The notes beneath the pieces were generated by a model. It saw only the letters and a list, made by a program, of their open reading frames with translations. It made no database searches and had not been told where the DNA came from. Below, in pieces: positions 26,768-36,190 of a stretch of DNA of 58,576 nucleotides. This DNA comes from Pseudomonas chlororaphis (GTDB lineage: Bacteria; Pseudomonadota; Gammaproteobacteria; Pseudomonadales; Pseudomonadaceae): positions 1-58,576 of the forward strand of contig NZ_JSFK01000044.1 in NCBI RefSeq assembly GCF_000783395.1, read 5' to 3'. Positions within the stretch are counted from its first letter, which is position 1. Every line of letters starts with the position of its first letter. Both the position numbers and the translations under genes were made by a program.

Positions 26768-28873
26768 TCAAGCCGCTGCTACCGTCACTGGCACGCCATT
26801 CAGCGCCGCGTTACCAGACAACTCGTCGAGCTGGCATTCATCGGTCAGATCGTTTGCGCTAGAACCCGGCTGGCCACTGGCAATTGCCATTTGCACACCC
26901 GGCCGCGCATGGCCCCAACCGTGCGGCAGGCTGACCACGCCTTTCATCATGTCCAGACTGCCGATCACTTCAACTTCGATCTGCCCGACCCGCGAACTGA
27001 CGCGCACCCGCTGACCATCGTTGAGCCCACGGCTGGCGAGGTCGTCCGGGTGCATCAGCAACTGATGGCGTGGCTTGCCCTTCACCAGACGGTGATAGTT
27101 GTGCATCCAGGAATTGTTGCTGCGCACATGGCGGCGGCCGATCATCAACAGCTCATCGGCGGCCGGTGCCTGCAATGCGGCGAAACGCGCGAGATCCGCA
27201 AGGATTTCCGGCGGAGCGGCCTGCACATGCTGATTCGGCGTTTTCAGGCGCGGCGCCAGATTGGCTTTCAACGCCCCCAGATCAATGCCGTGCGGATGAT
27301 CAAACAGCGTTGCCAGCGAGAGTTTTTGCTCAGCGTTATCACCATAAAGACCCATGCGCAGCCCCATGTCGATCATCTTCGCCGGTGGCATGGTCGGTTT
27401 CAGCTCCTTGCCGGTCTTCTCGGCAAACGCCTTGGCCAGGCCCACGAAGATCTCCCAGTCATGCAAGGCGCCCTCAGGCTTGGCGAGGATTGCGCGGTTG
27501 AAGCGGCTGACGTTACGCACCGCGAACAGATTGAACGTAGTGTCGTAGTGGTCATTTTCCAGCGCCGAGGTCGACGGCAGGATCAGGTCGGCGTAGCGCG
27601 TGGTTTCGTTGATGTACAGGTCGACACTGACCATGAATTCCAGACCGTCCAGCGCCTGCTCCAATTGCCGCCCGTTCGGTGTCGACAACACCGGATTGCC
27701 GGCGACGGTAATCAACGCGCGAATCTGCCCCTCGCCGTCGGTAAGCATCTCTTCAGCCAGTGCCGAAACCGGCAACTCACCGCCGTATTCAGGACGACCC
27801 GAAACACGGCTCTGCCATTTGTTGAAATGCCCGCCCGAGGTCGACGCCACCAGATCCACGGCCGGTTCGGTGCACAACGCGCCGCCAACCCGGTCGAGGT
27901 TGCCGGTGACCAGATTGATCAGTTGCACGACCCAATGGCACAGCGTACCGAACGCTTGCGTCGAAACCCCCATGCGCCCATAGCACACCGCACTCGGCGC
28001 TGCGGCGAAGTCGCGGGCCAACTGGCGAATCTGCTCGGCGGGTACGGCGCATAATGGACTCATGCTTTCAGCGCTAAATGATGCAACTGCCGCCCGCACT
28101 TCATCCAGACCATCGACCGGCAGATGACTGTCGCGGGTCAGGCCTTCACTGAACAGCGTGTTGAGCACGCCAAACAACAACGCCGCATCGCCCCCAGGGC
28201 GCACGAACAGGTGCTGGTCAGCCATGGCCGCCGTCTCGCTGCGCCGTGGATCGACCACCACCACTTTGCCGCCCCGTGCCTGAATCGCTTTCAGGCGCTT
28301 CTCGACATCCGGCACGGTCATGATGCTGCCGTTGGACGCCAGCGGGTTGCCGCCGAGGATCAGCATGAAGTCGGTGTGATCGATGTCCGGAATCGGCAGC
28401 AGCAAACCATGGCCGTACATCAGATAACTGCTCAGGTGATGCGGCAACTGATCGACCGAAGTCGCCGAGAAGCGATTGCGCGTCTTCAGCAACCCGAGGA
28501 AATAATTGCTGTGAGTCATCAGCCCGTAGTTGTGCACGCTCGGGTTGCCTTGATAGACCGCCACGGCGTTCTGGCCATGACGTTCCTGAATCGCCGCCAG
28601 CCGCTCGGCCACCAGCGCAAAGGCCTCGTCCCACTCGATCGGCAGCCATTCGCTACCCATGCGACGCATCGGCTGGCGCAGGCGATCCGGATCGTTCTGG
28701 ATGTCTTGCAGGGCCACGGCTTTGGGGCAAATGTGGCCACGGCTGAAGGTGTCGAGGGCATCACCCTTGATCGAGGTGATCGCAACATTGCCATCGGTTT
28801 CGGTGGTCTCGATGGTCAGGCCGCAAATGGCTTCACACAGGTGGCAGGCACGGTGATGGAGAGTCTTGGTCAT
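26768..28873 (-). CDS. Molybdopterin oxidoreductase, formate-dehydrogenase-like
   Basis: A 701-aa cytoplasmic enzyme of the DMSO-reductase superfamily. An N-terminal [4Fe-4S] site uses Cys10, Cys13, Cys17 and Cys49 (CHLCEAICG ... GHICPKA). Molybdopterin-binding blocks follow (LILGGNPLASNGS, VVVVDPRRSET, ALITVAGNPVLSTPNG), then the C-terminal dinucleotide domain (LLMHPDDLASRGLNDGQRVR; LPHGWGH). There is no Tat signal. The reaction is unknown; relatives are annotated only as molybdopterin oxidoreductases. The residue expected to bind Mo is not evident from the motif alone. It stands alone without FeS or cytochrome partners. Confidence 0.88.
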   Translation of the reverse strand: MTKTLHHRACHLCEAICGLTIETTETDGNVAITSIKGDALDTFSRGHICPKAVALQDIQNDPDRLRQPMRRMGSEWLPIEWDEAFALVAERLAAIQERHGQNAVAVYQGNPSVHNYGLMTHSNYFLGLLKTRNRFSATSVDQLPHHLSSYLMYGHGLLLPIPDIDHTDFMLILGGNPLASNGSIMTVPDVEKRLKAIQARGGKVVVVDPRRSETAAMADQHLFVRPGGDAALLFGVLNTLFSEGLTRDSHLPVDGLDEVRAAVASFSAESMSPLCAVPAEQIRQLARDFAAAPSAVCYGRMGVSTQAFGTLCHWVVQLINLVTGNLDRVGGALCTEPAVDLVASTSGGHFNKWQSRVSGRPEYGGELPVSALAEEMLTDGEGQIRALITVAGNPVLSTPNGRQLEQALDGLEFMVSVDLYINETTRYADLILPSTSALENDHYDTTFNLFAVRNVSRFNRAILAKPEGALHDWEIFVGLAKAFAEKTGKELKPTMPPAKMIDMGLRMGLYGDNAEQKLSLATLFDHPHGIDLGALKANLAPRLKTPNQHVQAAPPEILADLARFAALQAPAADELLMIGRRHVRSNNSWMHNYHRLVKGKPRHQLLMHPDDLASRGLNDGQRVRVSSRVGQIEVEVIGSLDMMKGVVSLPHGWGHARPGVQMAIASGQPGSSANDLTDECQLDELSGNAALNGVPVTVAAA

Positions 28874-29007
28874 GGCCAGTCTCTGTCTTGTTCTGGGCGG
28901 GCAATCACGCCCGCGGGATCAAAACTATGGCCCCGACGCAGGCCCGGCGCCAGCGACGTTCGTCTTGTGAATCGACGCCTATCAGGTGCGCCGATAGACC
29001 AACGCGC

Positions 29008-29298
29008 TCAACTGGATGGAAGCTGCGGCGGTGCCGCCAGCTGAATTTCCTGAATGGTTTCGATCTGCTCGTGGGCGACGTGCACGCCGGTGAGTTCGCC
29101 GATCAGCCGCCAATGCTCGTCGAGACCGGCGCTGATGGTGGCCATGCGATCAATCATGTGGCGACCGGCAGTCTTCACCACCTCATCTTCGCTGCGCAGC
29201 AGTTCGAAGGACATTGAGGTGACCGACGCGGTGAGATGGGTCAGAGAACGAGCCGTGTGGCCCAGCAATTCCATTAACAGTTTTTCTTTCGATTCCAT
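29008..29298 (-). CDS. Conserved small helical protein, unknown function
   Basis: A 96-aa protein starting MESKEKLLMELLGHTARSLT and running through amphipathic helices (HMIDRMATISAGLDEHWRLI) to a Pro/Gln tail. No signal peptide or TM, no motif known to me. A GGAAGC-type weak ribosome site is present. It is followed by the divergent argF. It looks like the short all-alpha proteins found scattered in Pseudomonas genomes; function cannot be assigned. Confidence 0.6.
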   Translation of the reverse strand: MESKEKLLMELLGHTARSLTHLTASVTSMSFELLRSEDEVVKTAGRHMIDRMATISAGLDEHWRLIGELTGVHVAHEQIETIQEIQLAAPPQLPSS

Positions 29299-29698
29299 GC
29301 GGAGGCTTCCTGCGTCGCTCGAAACTTATTTATAACCCAGCACTTTGCTTTAGCAAATGTTTCAGCCTGAGCATCCGACCAAGTGGTGGCATGCCGCCAC
29401 GCTCGCAAACCGACCAAGCGACTCGATCCCCGCCACGCCGCATTGCCAAGCCCCGCGAGGCCAGTGTACAAAGGGACTCGCTGCTGTCCTGAAGCCGATC
29501 TCAAATGCGCGACTGCAACATCCAGTGCACCCTTCGATTTCCGCAAAAACCGTAGCCTATTGGAAAAACGCGACATTTAGTGTCAATATCGCGCCTCCCC
29601 CTATTTCGTCGCCCCGTGCGGCTTACGCCGCAGGTCTCGCCCGTTGTTCCGTTAAACAAGGCTTTGAGCATCTGCGGTTTGTAGCAAAAAGGTAGTCA
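29299..29698. other. Intergenic region upstream of argF
   Basis: About 400 bases between divergent genes. I see only the argF promoter/operator near 29560-29592; short open frames here lack ribosome sites. Confidence 0.6.
29570..29592. promoter_or_regulatory. Possible ArgR operator in the argF promoter
   Basis: GCGACATTTAGTGTCAA holds two inverted TGTCGC/TGTCAA half-sites like those reported for Pseudomonas ArgR, and the sequence continues with TATCGCG. It overlaps a weak TTGGAA-17-TCAATA promoter 110-140 bases before argF. Repression of argF by ArgR is known in P. aeruginosa; this exact site is inference. Confidence 0.4.
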
Positions 29699-30622
29699 AT
29701 GATGAGCGCAAGGCACTTTCTCTCCCTGATGGATTGCACGCCCGAAGAGCTGGTCAGCGTGATCCGTCGAGGCGTTGAGCTCAAGGACCTGCGTAACCGC
29801 GGCGTACTGTTCGAGCCCCTGAAAAACCGCGTGCTGGGCATGATCTTCGAGAAATCCTCGACCCGCACGCGGATCTCCTTCGAGGCCGGCATGATCCAGC
29901 TCGGTGGCCAGGCGATCTTCCTCTCGCCGCGCGACACCCAACTGGGCCGTGGCGAACCGATCGGCGACTGCGCCATTGTCATGTCGAGCATGCTCGATGC
30001 GGTGATGATCCGTACCTTTGCCCACAGCACCCTGACCGAATTCGCCGCCAACTCGCGCGTGCCAGTGATTAACGGCCTGTCCGATGACCTGCACCCGTGC
30101 CAGTTGCTGGCGGACATGCAGACCTTCCTTGAACACCGTGGCTCGATCCAGGGCAAGACCGTGGCCTGGATCGGCGACGGCAACAACATGTGCAACAGCT
30201 ATATAGAAGCGGCGATGCAGTTCGACTTCCAGTTGCGCGTTGCCTGCCCGGAAGGCTACGAGCCCAACCCGGAGTTCGTGGCCAAGGCTGGCGATCGCGT
30301 GACCATCGTTCGCGATCCGGCCGACGCCGTGCGCGGCGCGCATCTGGTGAGCACCGATGTCTGGACTTCGATGGGTCAGGAAGAGGAAACTGCCAAGCGC
30401 CTCAAGCTGTTCGCGCCGTTCCAGGTCAACCGTGCCCTGCTCGACCTCGCTGCCGAGGACGTGCTGTTCATGCACTGCTTGCCTGCGCACCGGGGCGAAG
30501 AAATCAGCCTCGACCTGCTTGATGACCCGCGCTCCGTCGCCTGGGATCAGGCAGAAAACCGTCTCCACGCACAGAAGGCCCTGCTCGAGTTCCTCGTCGA
30601 ACCGGCATATCACCACGCATGA
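29699..30622 (+). CDS. argF: Anabolic ornithine carbamoyltransferase
   Basis: A 307-aa OTCase of anabolic length. The carbamoyl-phosphate site is KSSTRTRISFEAG, the ornithine site includes HPCQLLADMQTF, and the catalytic Cys is in FMHCLPAHRGEE. It makes citrulline for arginine synthesis. The start could be either of two adjacent ATGs (29699 or 29702); AAGG lies 6-9 bases upstream. Its TGA overlaps the next gene's ATG. Confidence 0.96.
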   Translation: MMSARHFLSLMDCTPEELVSVIRRGVELKDLRNRGVLFEPLKNRVLGMIFEKSSTRTRISFEAGMIQLGGQAIFLSPRDTQLGRGEPIGDCAIVMSSMLDAVMIRTFAHSTLTEFAANSRVPVINGLSDDLHPCQLLADMQTFLEHRGSIQGKTVAWIGDGNNMCNSYIEAAMQFDFQLRVACPEGYEPNPEFVAKAGDRVTIVRDPADAVRGAHLVSTDVWTSMGQEEETAKRLKLFAPFQVNRALLDLAAEDVLFMHCLPAHRGEEISLDLLDDPRSVAWDQAENRLHAQKALLEFLVEPAYHHA

Positions 30623-31728
30623 GCCATGAATTACTGCTGAACCTGCGCAACCTCGCTTGCGGCTATCAAGATCAACGTGTGGTGCAGAACCTCAATCTGC
30701 ACCTCAACGCCGGTGACATCGGCTGCCTGCTCGGCTCGTCCGGCTGCGGCAAGACCACCACCCTGCGCGCCATCGCCGGTTTCGAACCGGTGCACGAAGG
30801 TGAAATCACCCTCGGTGGCGAAACCATTTCCAGCGCCGGGTTCACTCTGGCGCCGGAGAAACGCCGGATCGGCATGGTGTTCCAGGACTACGCGCTGTTC
30901 CCGCACCTGAGCGTCGCCGACAACATCGCCTTCGGCATTCGCAAGCATCCAAACAAAGAGCGCGTCACCGAAGAGCTGCTCGAACTGGTCAACCTGAAGA
31001 ACCTCGGCAAGCGCTTTCCGCATGAGTTATCCGGCGGCCAGCAACAGCGCGTCGCCCTCGCCCGCGCATTGGCGCCGGAGCCGCAATTGCTGTTGCTCGA
31101 CGAGCCGTTCTCCAACCTTGATGGCGAGTTGCGCCGCAAGCTCAGTCATGAAGTGCGCGACATCCTCAAGGCCCGTGGCACCAGCGCAATTCTGGTGACT
31201 CACGATCAGGAAGAAGCCTTTGCCGTCAGCGATCACGTTGGCGTGTTCAAGGAAGGTCGACTGGAGCAGTGGGACACGCCGTACAACCTGTATCACGAAC
31301 CGGCGACACCGTATGTGGCCAGCTTCATCGGCCAGGGTTACTTCATTCGTGGCCAGCTCGTCAGCCCGGAATCGGTGCAGACTGAACTGGGTGAGTTGCG
31401 CGGAAATCGCGCTTATACCTGGCCGATTGGCGGGGCGGTGGACGTGTTGCTGCGCCCGGATGACATTGTGTATGCGCCGGACAGCACCTTGAAAGCACGG
31501 ATTGTGGGCAAGACGTTCCTTGGCGCTTCGACGCTGTATCGCCTGCAATTGCCGACGGGGGCGCAGCTGGAATCGATTTTTCCGAGCCATGCCGATCATC
31601 AGGTTGGTGCAGAGGTGGGGATTCGCGTAGCTGCTGAACATCTGGTGCTGTTCCAGGCATCGGGCAGTACCGCTGCACAAATCCCGGCAGTGGAAAACGG
31701 CGTCCGCCGCTACAGCACCGCGCTTTAA
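30619..31728 (+). CDS. Orphan ABC transporter ATPase (FbpC/PotA-like)
   Basis: A 369-aa importer-type ATPase. Walker A is LGSSGCGKTTTLR, the signature LSGGQQQRVALARAL, Walker B LLLLDEPFSNLDG, and the switch His is in ILVTHDQEEAF. From about residue 240 a TOBE-like domain follows (VDVLLRPDDIVYAPDS). The architecture fits Fe3+/polyamine/sulfate importers. No permease or binding protein lies nearby; instead it is translationally coupled to argF (ATGA). The partner transporter and substrate are unknown. Confidence 0.9.
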   Translation: MSHELLLNLRNLACGYQDQRVVQNLNLHLNAGDIGCLLGSSGCGKTTTLRAIAGFEPVHEGEITLGGETISSAGFTLAPEKRRIGMVFQDYALFPHLSVADNIAFGIRKHPNKERVTEELLELVNLKNLGKRFPHELSGGQQQRVALARALAPEPQLLLLDEPFSNLDGELRRKLSHEVRDILKARGTSAILVTHDQEEAFAVSDHVGVFKEGRLEQWDTPYNLYHEPATPYVASFIGQGYFIRGQLVSPESVQTELGELRGNRAYTWPIGGAVDVLLRPDDIVYAPDSTLKARIVGKTFLGASTLYRLQLPTGAQLESIFPSHADHQVGAEVGIRVAAEHLVLFQASGSTAAQIPAVENGVRRYSTAL

Positions 31729-31733
31729 AGATC

Positions 31734-31801
31734 AAAAGATCGCAGCCTTCGGCAGCTCCTGCAGGGATCAATGTAGGAGCTGCCGAAGGCTGCGATCTTT
31801 T
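31734..31801. repeat. REP inverted repeat (GATCGCAGCC type)
   Basis: Near-perfect copy of the element at 115-182: AAAAGATCGCAGCCTTCGGC against its complement. It fills the gap between convergent genes and probably serves as their transcript end. Confidence 0.85.
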
Positions 31802-31806
31802 AGCTT

Positions 31807-32589
31807 TTAACCGAGGATCAGGGTGCCGCTCGCAACAAGCGTCGCATTGCCGCCAATCTTCACTCGCTCACCCTCCAACCGACAAAACAACTCCCCACCC
31901 CGCGCCGAGCGCTGGCAAGCGGTCAGGCTCGACTTGCCCAGACGCTTCGACCAATACGGAATCAGGCTGCAATGCGTGGAACCGGTCACCGGGTCCTCAT
32001 TGATGCCGATCGCCGGTGCGAAATAGCGCGAGACGAAGTCGTGCTGATTGCCGCGCGCCGTAACGATCGCGCCCAGCCACGGCAGCTTGGCCAACGCGAC
32101 CATGTCCGGCTTGCAATCAATCACGGCCTGCTCTGACTCCAGTACCACAAACAGTTCGTTGGAGCCGAGCACATCAACGGCTTCAACGCCCAATGCTCGT
32201 TCGATATCCAGCGTCACACCAATCTCTGACGGCACAATCGAAGGGAAATCCAGCCACAAACGGCCATCTTCACGGCTGACGCTCAATGGCCCGGACTTGC
32301 TGGTGAAGTCGATACGCTCGGCGGTTTCCTTATAGATCTCGAACAACACATGCGCACTGGCCAACGTGGCGTGCCCGCACAACGGCACTTCAGTGGTCGG
32401 GGTAAACCAGCGGATATGCCAGGCCGATCCCTCACGCACCAAAAACGCGGTTTCCGCCAGATTGTGTTCGGCGGCGATCTTCTGCATCAGCTCTTCCGCG
32501 AGCCACGCATCCAGCCGATAGACCATCGCCGGATTGCCACTGAACGGTCGATCACTGAACGCATCGACCTGATGAAACTCGAGCTGCAT
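31807..32589 (-). CDS. PhzF-family isomerase
   Basis: A 260-aa PhzF-like protein. The family start MQLEFHQVDAFSDRPFSGNP and the catalytic Glu in EHNLAETAFLV are present, as are GHATLASAHVLFE and the DPVTGSTHCSL block. PhzF enzymes are diaminopimelate-epimerase-fold isomerases. Most lone homologues in Pseudomonas are not part of phenazine synthesis, and no phz genes are near, so the substrate is unknown. Confidence 0.9.
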   Translation of the reverse strand: MQLEFHQVDAFSDRPFSGNPAMVYRLDAWLAEELMQKIAAEHNLAETAFLVREGSAWHIRWFTPTTEVPLCGHATLASAHVLFEIYKETAERIDFTSKSGPLSVSREDGRLWLDFPSIVPSEIGVTLDIERALGVEAVDVLGSNELFVVLESEQAVIDCKPDMVALAKLPWLGAIVTARGNQHDFVSRYFAPAIGINEDPVTGSTHCSLIPYWSKRLGKSSLTACQRSARGGELFCRLEGERVKIGGNATLVASGTLILG

Positions 32590-32687
32590 AACCTTCTCCC
32601 TGAGTCAGTCGCCAGAGCATGCAACCGCGAGGCGCTCAGCGCCAGTGACAGAACCGGCGAATTTTCTTCATACAGTGCAGGTGAACG

Positions 32688-33158
32688 TTAGGCGCGGCCA
32701 ATGTCGGCAAATTTCGCCTGGGTGTGTTCGGCGAGCACGGCAGGTGCCAATTCAACCTCCAGCCCGCGGCGACCGGCGCTGACATAAATAGTCGCAAAAC
32801 CCTGAGCCGAGTTATCAATGAAGGTGCGCAGGCGTTTCTTCTGCCCCAACGGACTGATGCCCCCCAACAGATAACCGGTGGAGCGCTGCGCCGCTGCCGG
32901 GTCAGCCATCTCGACTTTTTTCACCCCTGCCGCATGCGCCAGACCTTTGAGGTCGAGGCTTCCGACGACCGGCACCACTGCCACCAGCAACTCGCCTTTT
33001 TCGCTGGCGGCCAACAGCGTCTTGAACACCTGAGCCGGCTCAAGCGCGAGTTTTTCTGCGGCCTCCAGCCCATAGGAAGCGGCTTTGGGGTCATGTTCAT
33101 AACTGTGCACGCGATGTTCGGCACGAACTTTTTTCAACAAGTCCAACGCGGGGGTCAT
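32688..33158 (-). CDS. ybaK: Cys-tRNA(Pro)/Cys-tRNA deacylase YbaK
   Basis: A 156-aa YbaK/ProX-type editing protein. It shows HSYEHDPKAASYGLEAAEKL, the catalytic Lys in VFKTLLA, and the LGGISPLGQKKRLRTFID block that contains the GxxSP substrate loop. It hydrolyses mischarged Cys-tRNA-Pro. It is close to phzF on the same strand (about 100 bases) but probably separate. Confidence 0.93.
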   Translation of the reverse strand: MTPALDLLKKVRAEHRVHSYEHDPKAASYGLEAAEKLALEPAQVFKTLLAASEKGELLVAVVPVVGSLDLKGLAHAAGVKKVEMADPAAAQRSTGYLLGGISPLGQKKRLRTFIDNSAQGFATIYVSAGRRGLEVELAPAVLAEHTQAKFADIGRA

Positions 33159-33520
33159 GGCAACTCCGGGCTCGGCAGTGACAGAAAAATACTGCGTCGG
33201 ATTCTAGGCGATCACATCTCAAAAGGCTCTATTCCAAGCCACGATTCCCGTGGCTTACAGCCGTTTCAAGCGATCCATCCTGCGTCGCCCGCACAGGATC
33301 ATTCACACAACGAATAGTTTTATTGTGACCGATGGTTCACTTTCGACCTTTGACAGGTTTGTTTCTTGTCTATATTTTTTCGAATCTGAATAATGTAAGA
33401 ATTATCGTCACCGCAGCACCCAGCAGTAAACCGGGAACGGAATGGGGATTCCTGACCGGGGAAAATCGCGCCTTGCCCTGACGGCATCGCGCCAGACAAC
33501 AACAAAAACCGAGGTTTTCA
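33159..33520. other. glpF upstream region with weak GlpR-like sites
   Basis: About 360 bases between divergent ybaK and glpF. At 33375-33394 TTTTTTCGAATCTGAATAAT resembles the GlpR consensus WATKTTCGWWAWCGAACATW at about three quarters of positions; another half-match (CACTTTCGACC) lies near 33338. TATATTTTTT at 33371 could be part of a promoter. Nothing else is supported. Confidence 0.4.
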
Positions 33521-34372
33521 ATGACAACTGCTTTACAGCAACCAACGCTCTCAAGCCAATGCATGGCCGAGTTTCTGGGTACTGCACTCCTGATCTTTTT
33601 CGGCACTGGTTGTGTCGCCGCGCTCAAAGTCGCGGGCGCCAGCTTCGGCCTGTGGGAAATCAGCATCATCTGGGGCGTCGGCGTAAGCATGGCGATCTAC
33701 CTCACCGCCGGTGTTTCCGGCGCGCACTTGAACCCGGCCGTGAGCATCGCTCTGGCAATCTTCGCCGACTTCGAAAAGCGCAAACTGCCCTTCTACATTC
33801 TTTCGCAGATCGCCGGCGCCTTCTGCGGCGCGCTGTTGGTTTACACGCTGTACAGCAATCTGTTCTTCGATTACGAACAAACTCACCAAATGGTTCGCGG
33901 CTCGACCGCCAGCCTCGAGTTGGCGTCGGTGTTCTCGACCTTCCCCAATCCGGTGCTGTCGACTGCTCAGGCGTTCCTGGTCGAGATGATCATCACCGCG
34001 ATTCTGATGGGCGTGATCATGTCGCTGACCGACGACAACAACGGTCTGCCGAAAGGCCCGCTGGCACCGCTGCTGATCGGCTTGCTGATCGCGGTGATCG
34101 GTAGCTCTATGGGTCCGCTGACCGGTTTCGCGATGAACCCGGCGCGTGACTTCGGTCCGAAATTGATGACTTTCTTTACCGGCTGGGGTGAAATTTCCTT
34201 CACTGGCGGCCGCGATATTCCGTACTTCCTGATTCCGATTTTTGCACCGATTGTCGGTGCCTGCCTCGGCGCTGCCGGGTATCGCGGGCTCATCGCCCGT
34301 CACCTGACCGGCGCCACACCTGCTACAAAGGATGCAGAACCGGCCATTGACGGCAAACCAAGAACTTCTTGA
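33521..34372 (+). CDS. glpF: Glycerol uptake facilitator
   Basis: A 283-aa aquaglyceroporin with six helices and the two NPA half-helices, HLNPAVS (about residue 75) and AMNPARDFGPK (about residue 208); the Asp after the second NPAR marks glycerol-type channels. GHE-like FWGTG is replaced by FFGTGCVAA at the first helix. It passes glycerol across the inner membrane by diffusion, trapped by GlpK. It is the first gene of glpFK, with GAGG before the ATG. Confidence 0.96.
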   Translation: MTTALQQPTLSSQCMAEFLGTALLIFFGTGCVAALKVAGASFGLWEISIIWGVGVSMAIYLTAGVSGAHLNPAVSIALAIFADFEKRKLPFYILSQIAGAFCGALLVYTLYSNLFFDYEQTHQMVRGSTASLELASVFSTFPNPVLSTAQAFLVEMIITAILMGVIMSLTDDNNGLPKGPLAPLLIGLLIAVIGSSMGPLTGFAMNPARDFGPKLMTFFTGWGEISFTGGRDIPYFLIPIFAPIVGACLGAAGYRGLIARHLTGATPATKDAEPAIDGKPRTS

Positions 34373-34449
34373 AACAGTCGGCGCCGGCTCCTGCCCAATA
34401 GAGCCTGCGCCACGGCCCACTCTCCCTTATTTCGTCCAAGGCAATCGAC

Positions 34450-35952
34450 ATGACCGACATTCAGAATAAGAACTACATCATTGCCCTTGATCAGGGTACG
34501 ACCAGCTCCCGCGCGATCATTTTCGACCGCGACGCGAACGTGGTCTGCACCGCGCAGCGCGAATTCGCTCAGCATTACCCGCAGGCCGGTTGGGTCGAGC
34601 ACGATCCGATGGAAATCTTCGCCACCCAGAGCGCGGTGATGGTTGAAGCGCTGGCCCAGGCCGGTCTGCATCACGACCAGGTTGCCGCCATCGGCATTAC
34701 CAACCAGCGTGAAACCACCGTGGTCTGGGACAAGACCACTGGCCGCCCGGTGTATAACGCCATCGTCTGGCAGTGCCGCCGCAGCACCGAGATCTGCCAG
34801 CAGCTCAAGCGCGATGGCCACGAAGAATATATCCGCGACAACACCGGTCTGGTCACCGACCCGTACTTCTCCGGCACCAAACTGAAGTGGATCCTCGACA
34901 ACGTCGAAGGCAGCCGCGAGCGTGCGCGCAATGGCGAACTGTTGTTCGGCACCGTCGATAGCTGGCTGATCTGGAAATTCACCGGCGGCAAGGTGCACGT
35001 CACCGACTACACCAACGCCTCGCGCACCATGCTCTTCAACATCCACTCGCTGGAGTGGGATTCGAAGATGCTCGAGATCCTCGACATCCCCCGCGAGATG
35101 CTTCCGGAAGTGAAGGCTTCTTCGGAAATCTACGGTCGCACCAAGAGCGGCATCGCCATCGGCGGTATCGCCGGTGACCAGCAAGCCGCCTTGTTCGGGC
35201 AGATGTGCGTGGAGCCAGGCCAGGCGAAAAACACCTACGGCACTGGCTGCTTCCTGCTGATGAACACCGGCGACAAAGCGGTGAAATCCCAGCACGGCAT
35301 GCTCACCACCATCGCGTGCGGCCCGCGTGGCGAAGTTGCTTATGCGCTGGAAGGTGCAGTGTTCAACGGCGGTTCCACCGTGCAGTGGCTGCGTGATGAA
35401 CTGAAGATCATCAACGACGCCCACGACACCGAATACTTCGCCAATAAAGTGAAGGACAGCAATGGCGTGTACCTGGTGCCGGCCTTCACCGGTCTCGGCG
35501 CTCCGTACTGGGACCCGTATGCCCGTGGCGCGTTGTTCGGTCTGACGCGCGGCGTACGTGTGGATCACATCATCCGCGCCGCGCTGGAATCGATCGCCTA
35601 CCAGACCCGCGACGTGCTCGACGCCATGCAACAGGACTCCGGCGAACGCCTCAAAGCCCTGCGTGTGGATGGCGGCGCGGTGGCGAACAACTTCCTCATG
35701 CAGTTCCAGGCCGACATCCTCGGCACGCAGGTCGAGCGCCCGCAAATGCGCGAAACCACGGCACTTGGTGCGGCGTACCTGGCCGGTCTGGCGTGCGGCT
35801 TCTGGGGCAGCCTGGACGAACTGCGCGGCAAAGCGGTGATCGAGCGCGAGTTCGAACCGAGCCTGGACGAAGTGGAGAAAGAGAAGCTGTACAAAGGCTG
35901 GAAAAAAGCCGTCAGCCGCACCCGTGACTGGGCGCGTGAAGACGCTGAATAA
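34450..35952 (+). CDS. glpK: Glycerol kinase
   Basis: A 500-aa FGGY-family kinase of standard length: IALDQGTTSSRAIIFD phosphate-binding loop, TNQRETTVVWD, the FGGY signature region NTYGTGCFLLMNTG, and the C-terminal VDGGAVANNFLMQFQADI adenosine motif. It phosphorylates glycerol to glycerol-3-phosphate. It follows glpF by 78 bases and is co-transcribed. Confidence 0.98.
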   Translation: MTDIQNKNYIIALDQGTTSSRAIIFDRDANVVCTAQREFAQHYPQAGWVEHDPMEIFATQSAVMVEALAQAGLHHDQVAAIGITNQRETTVVWDKTTGRPVYNAIVWQCRRSTEICQQLKRDGHEEYIRDNTGLVTDPYFSGTKLKWILDNVEGSRERARNGELLFGTVDSWLIWKFTGGKVHVTDYTNASRTMLFNIHSLEWDSKMLEILDIPREMLPEVKASSEIYGRTKSGIAIGGIAGDQQAALFGQMCVEPGQAKNTYGTGCFLLMNTGDKAVKSQHGMLTTIACGPRGEVAYALEGAVFNGGSTVQWLRDELKIINDAHDTEYFANKVKDSNGVYLVPAFTGLGAPYWDPYARGALFGLTRGVRVDHIIRAALESIAYQTRDVLDAMQQDSGERLKALRVDGGAVANNFLMQFQADILGTQVERPQMRETTALGAAYLAGLACGFWGSLDELRGKAVIEREFEPSLDEVEKEKLYKGWKKAVSRTRDWAREDAE

Positions 35953-35979
35953 GCCAACCTTAGGACTGGCTAAAGCGGT

Positions 35980-36122
35980 CCAAACAGCGTGAAAGCGTAG
36001 CGAGCGAAGGCAAGCCAAGGCAAAAACAGGCGAGGACGCGGAGTTTACGGGCTTGTAAATGAGCAGTCCGAGCCTGTTTTTAACGCAGGATGGCCGAGCG
36101 CAGTAGCTTTCACGTTGTTTGG
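35980..36122. repeat. 143-bp nested palindromic intergenic element
   Basis: Terminal inverted repeats CCAAACAGCGTGAAAGC and GCTTTCACGTTGTTTGG enclose a second inverted pair, AAAAACAGGC(GAGGAC) and (GTCCGA)GCCTGTTTTT. The outer and inner pairs could fold as a branched cruciform or stabilise the glpK mRNA end. It has no open frame. I recall similar dispersed elements in other P. fluorescens genomes. Confidence 0.75.
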
Positions 36123-36190
36123 AAACTGGTCGGGAGCGGATTCCTGCGTCATCATGGGCAAATTTTGCACGGCAGCCCAAAGGAAGCCCC

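Noticed and set aside
29357..29695. 112-aa open frame before argF
   Set aside because: No ribosome site, odd composition, overlaps the argF promoter region.
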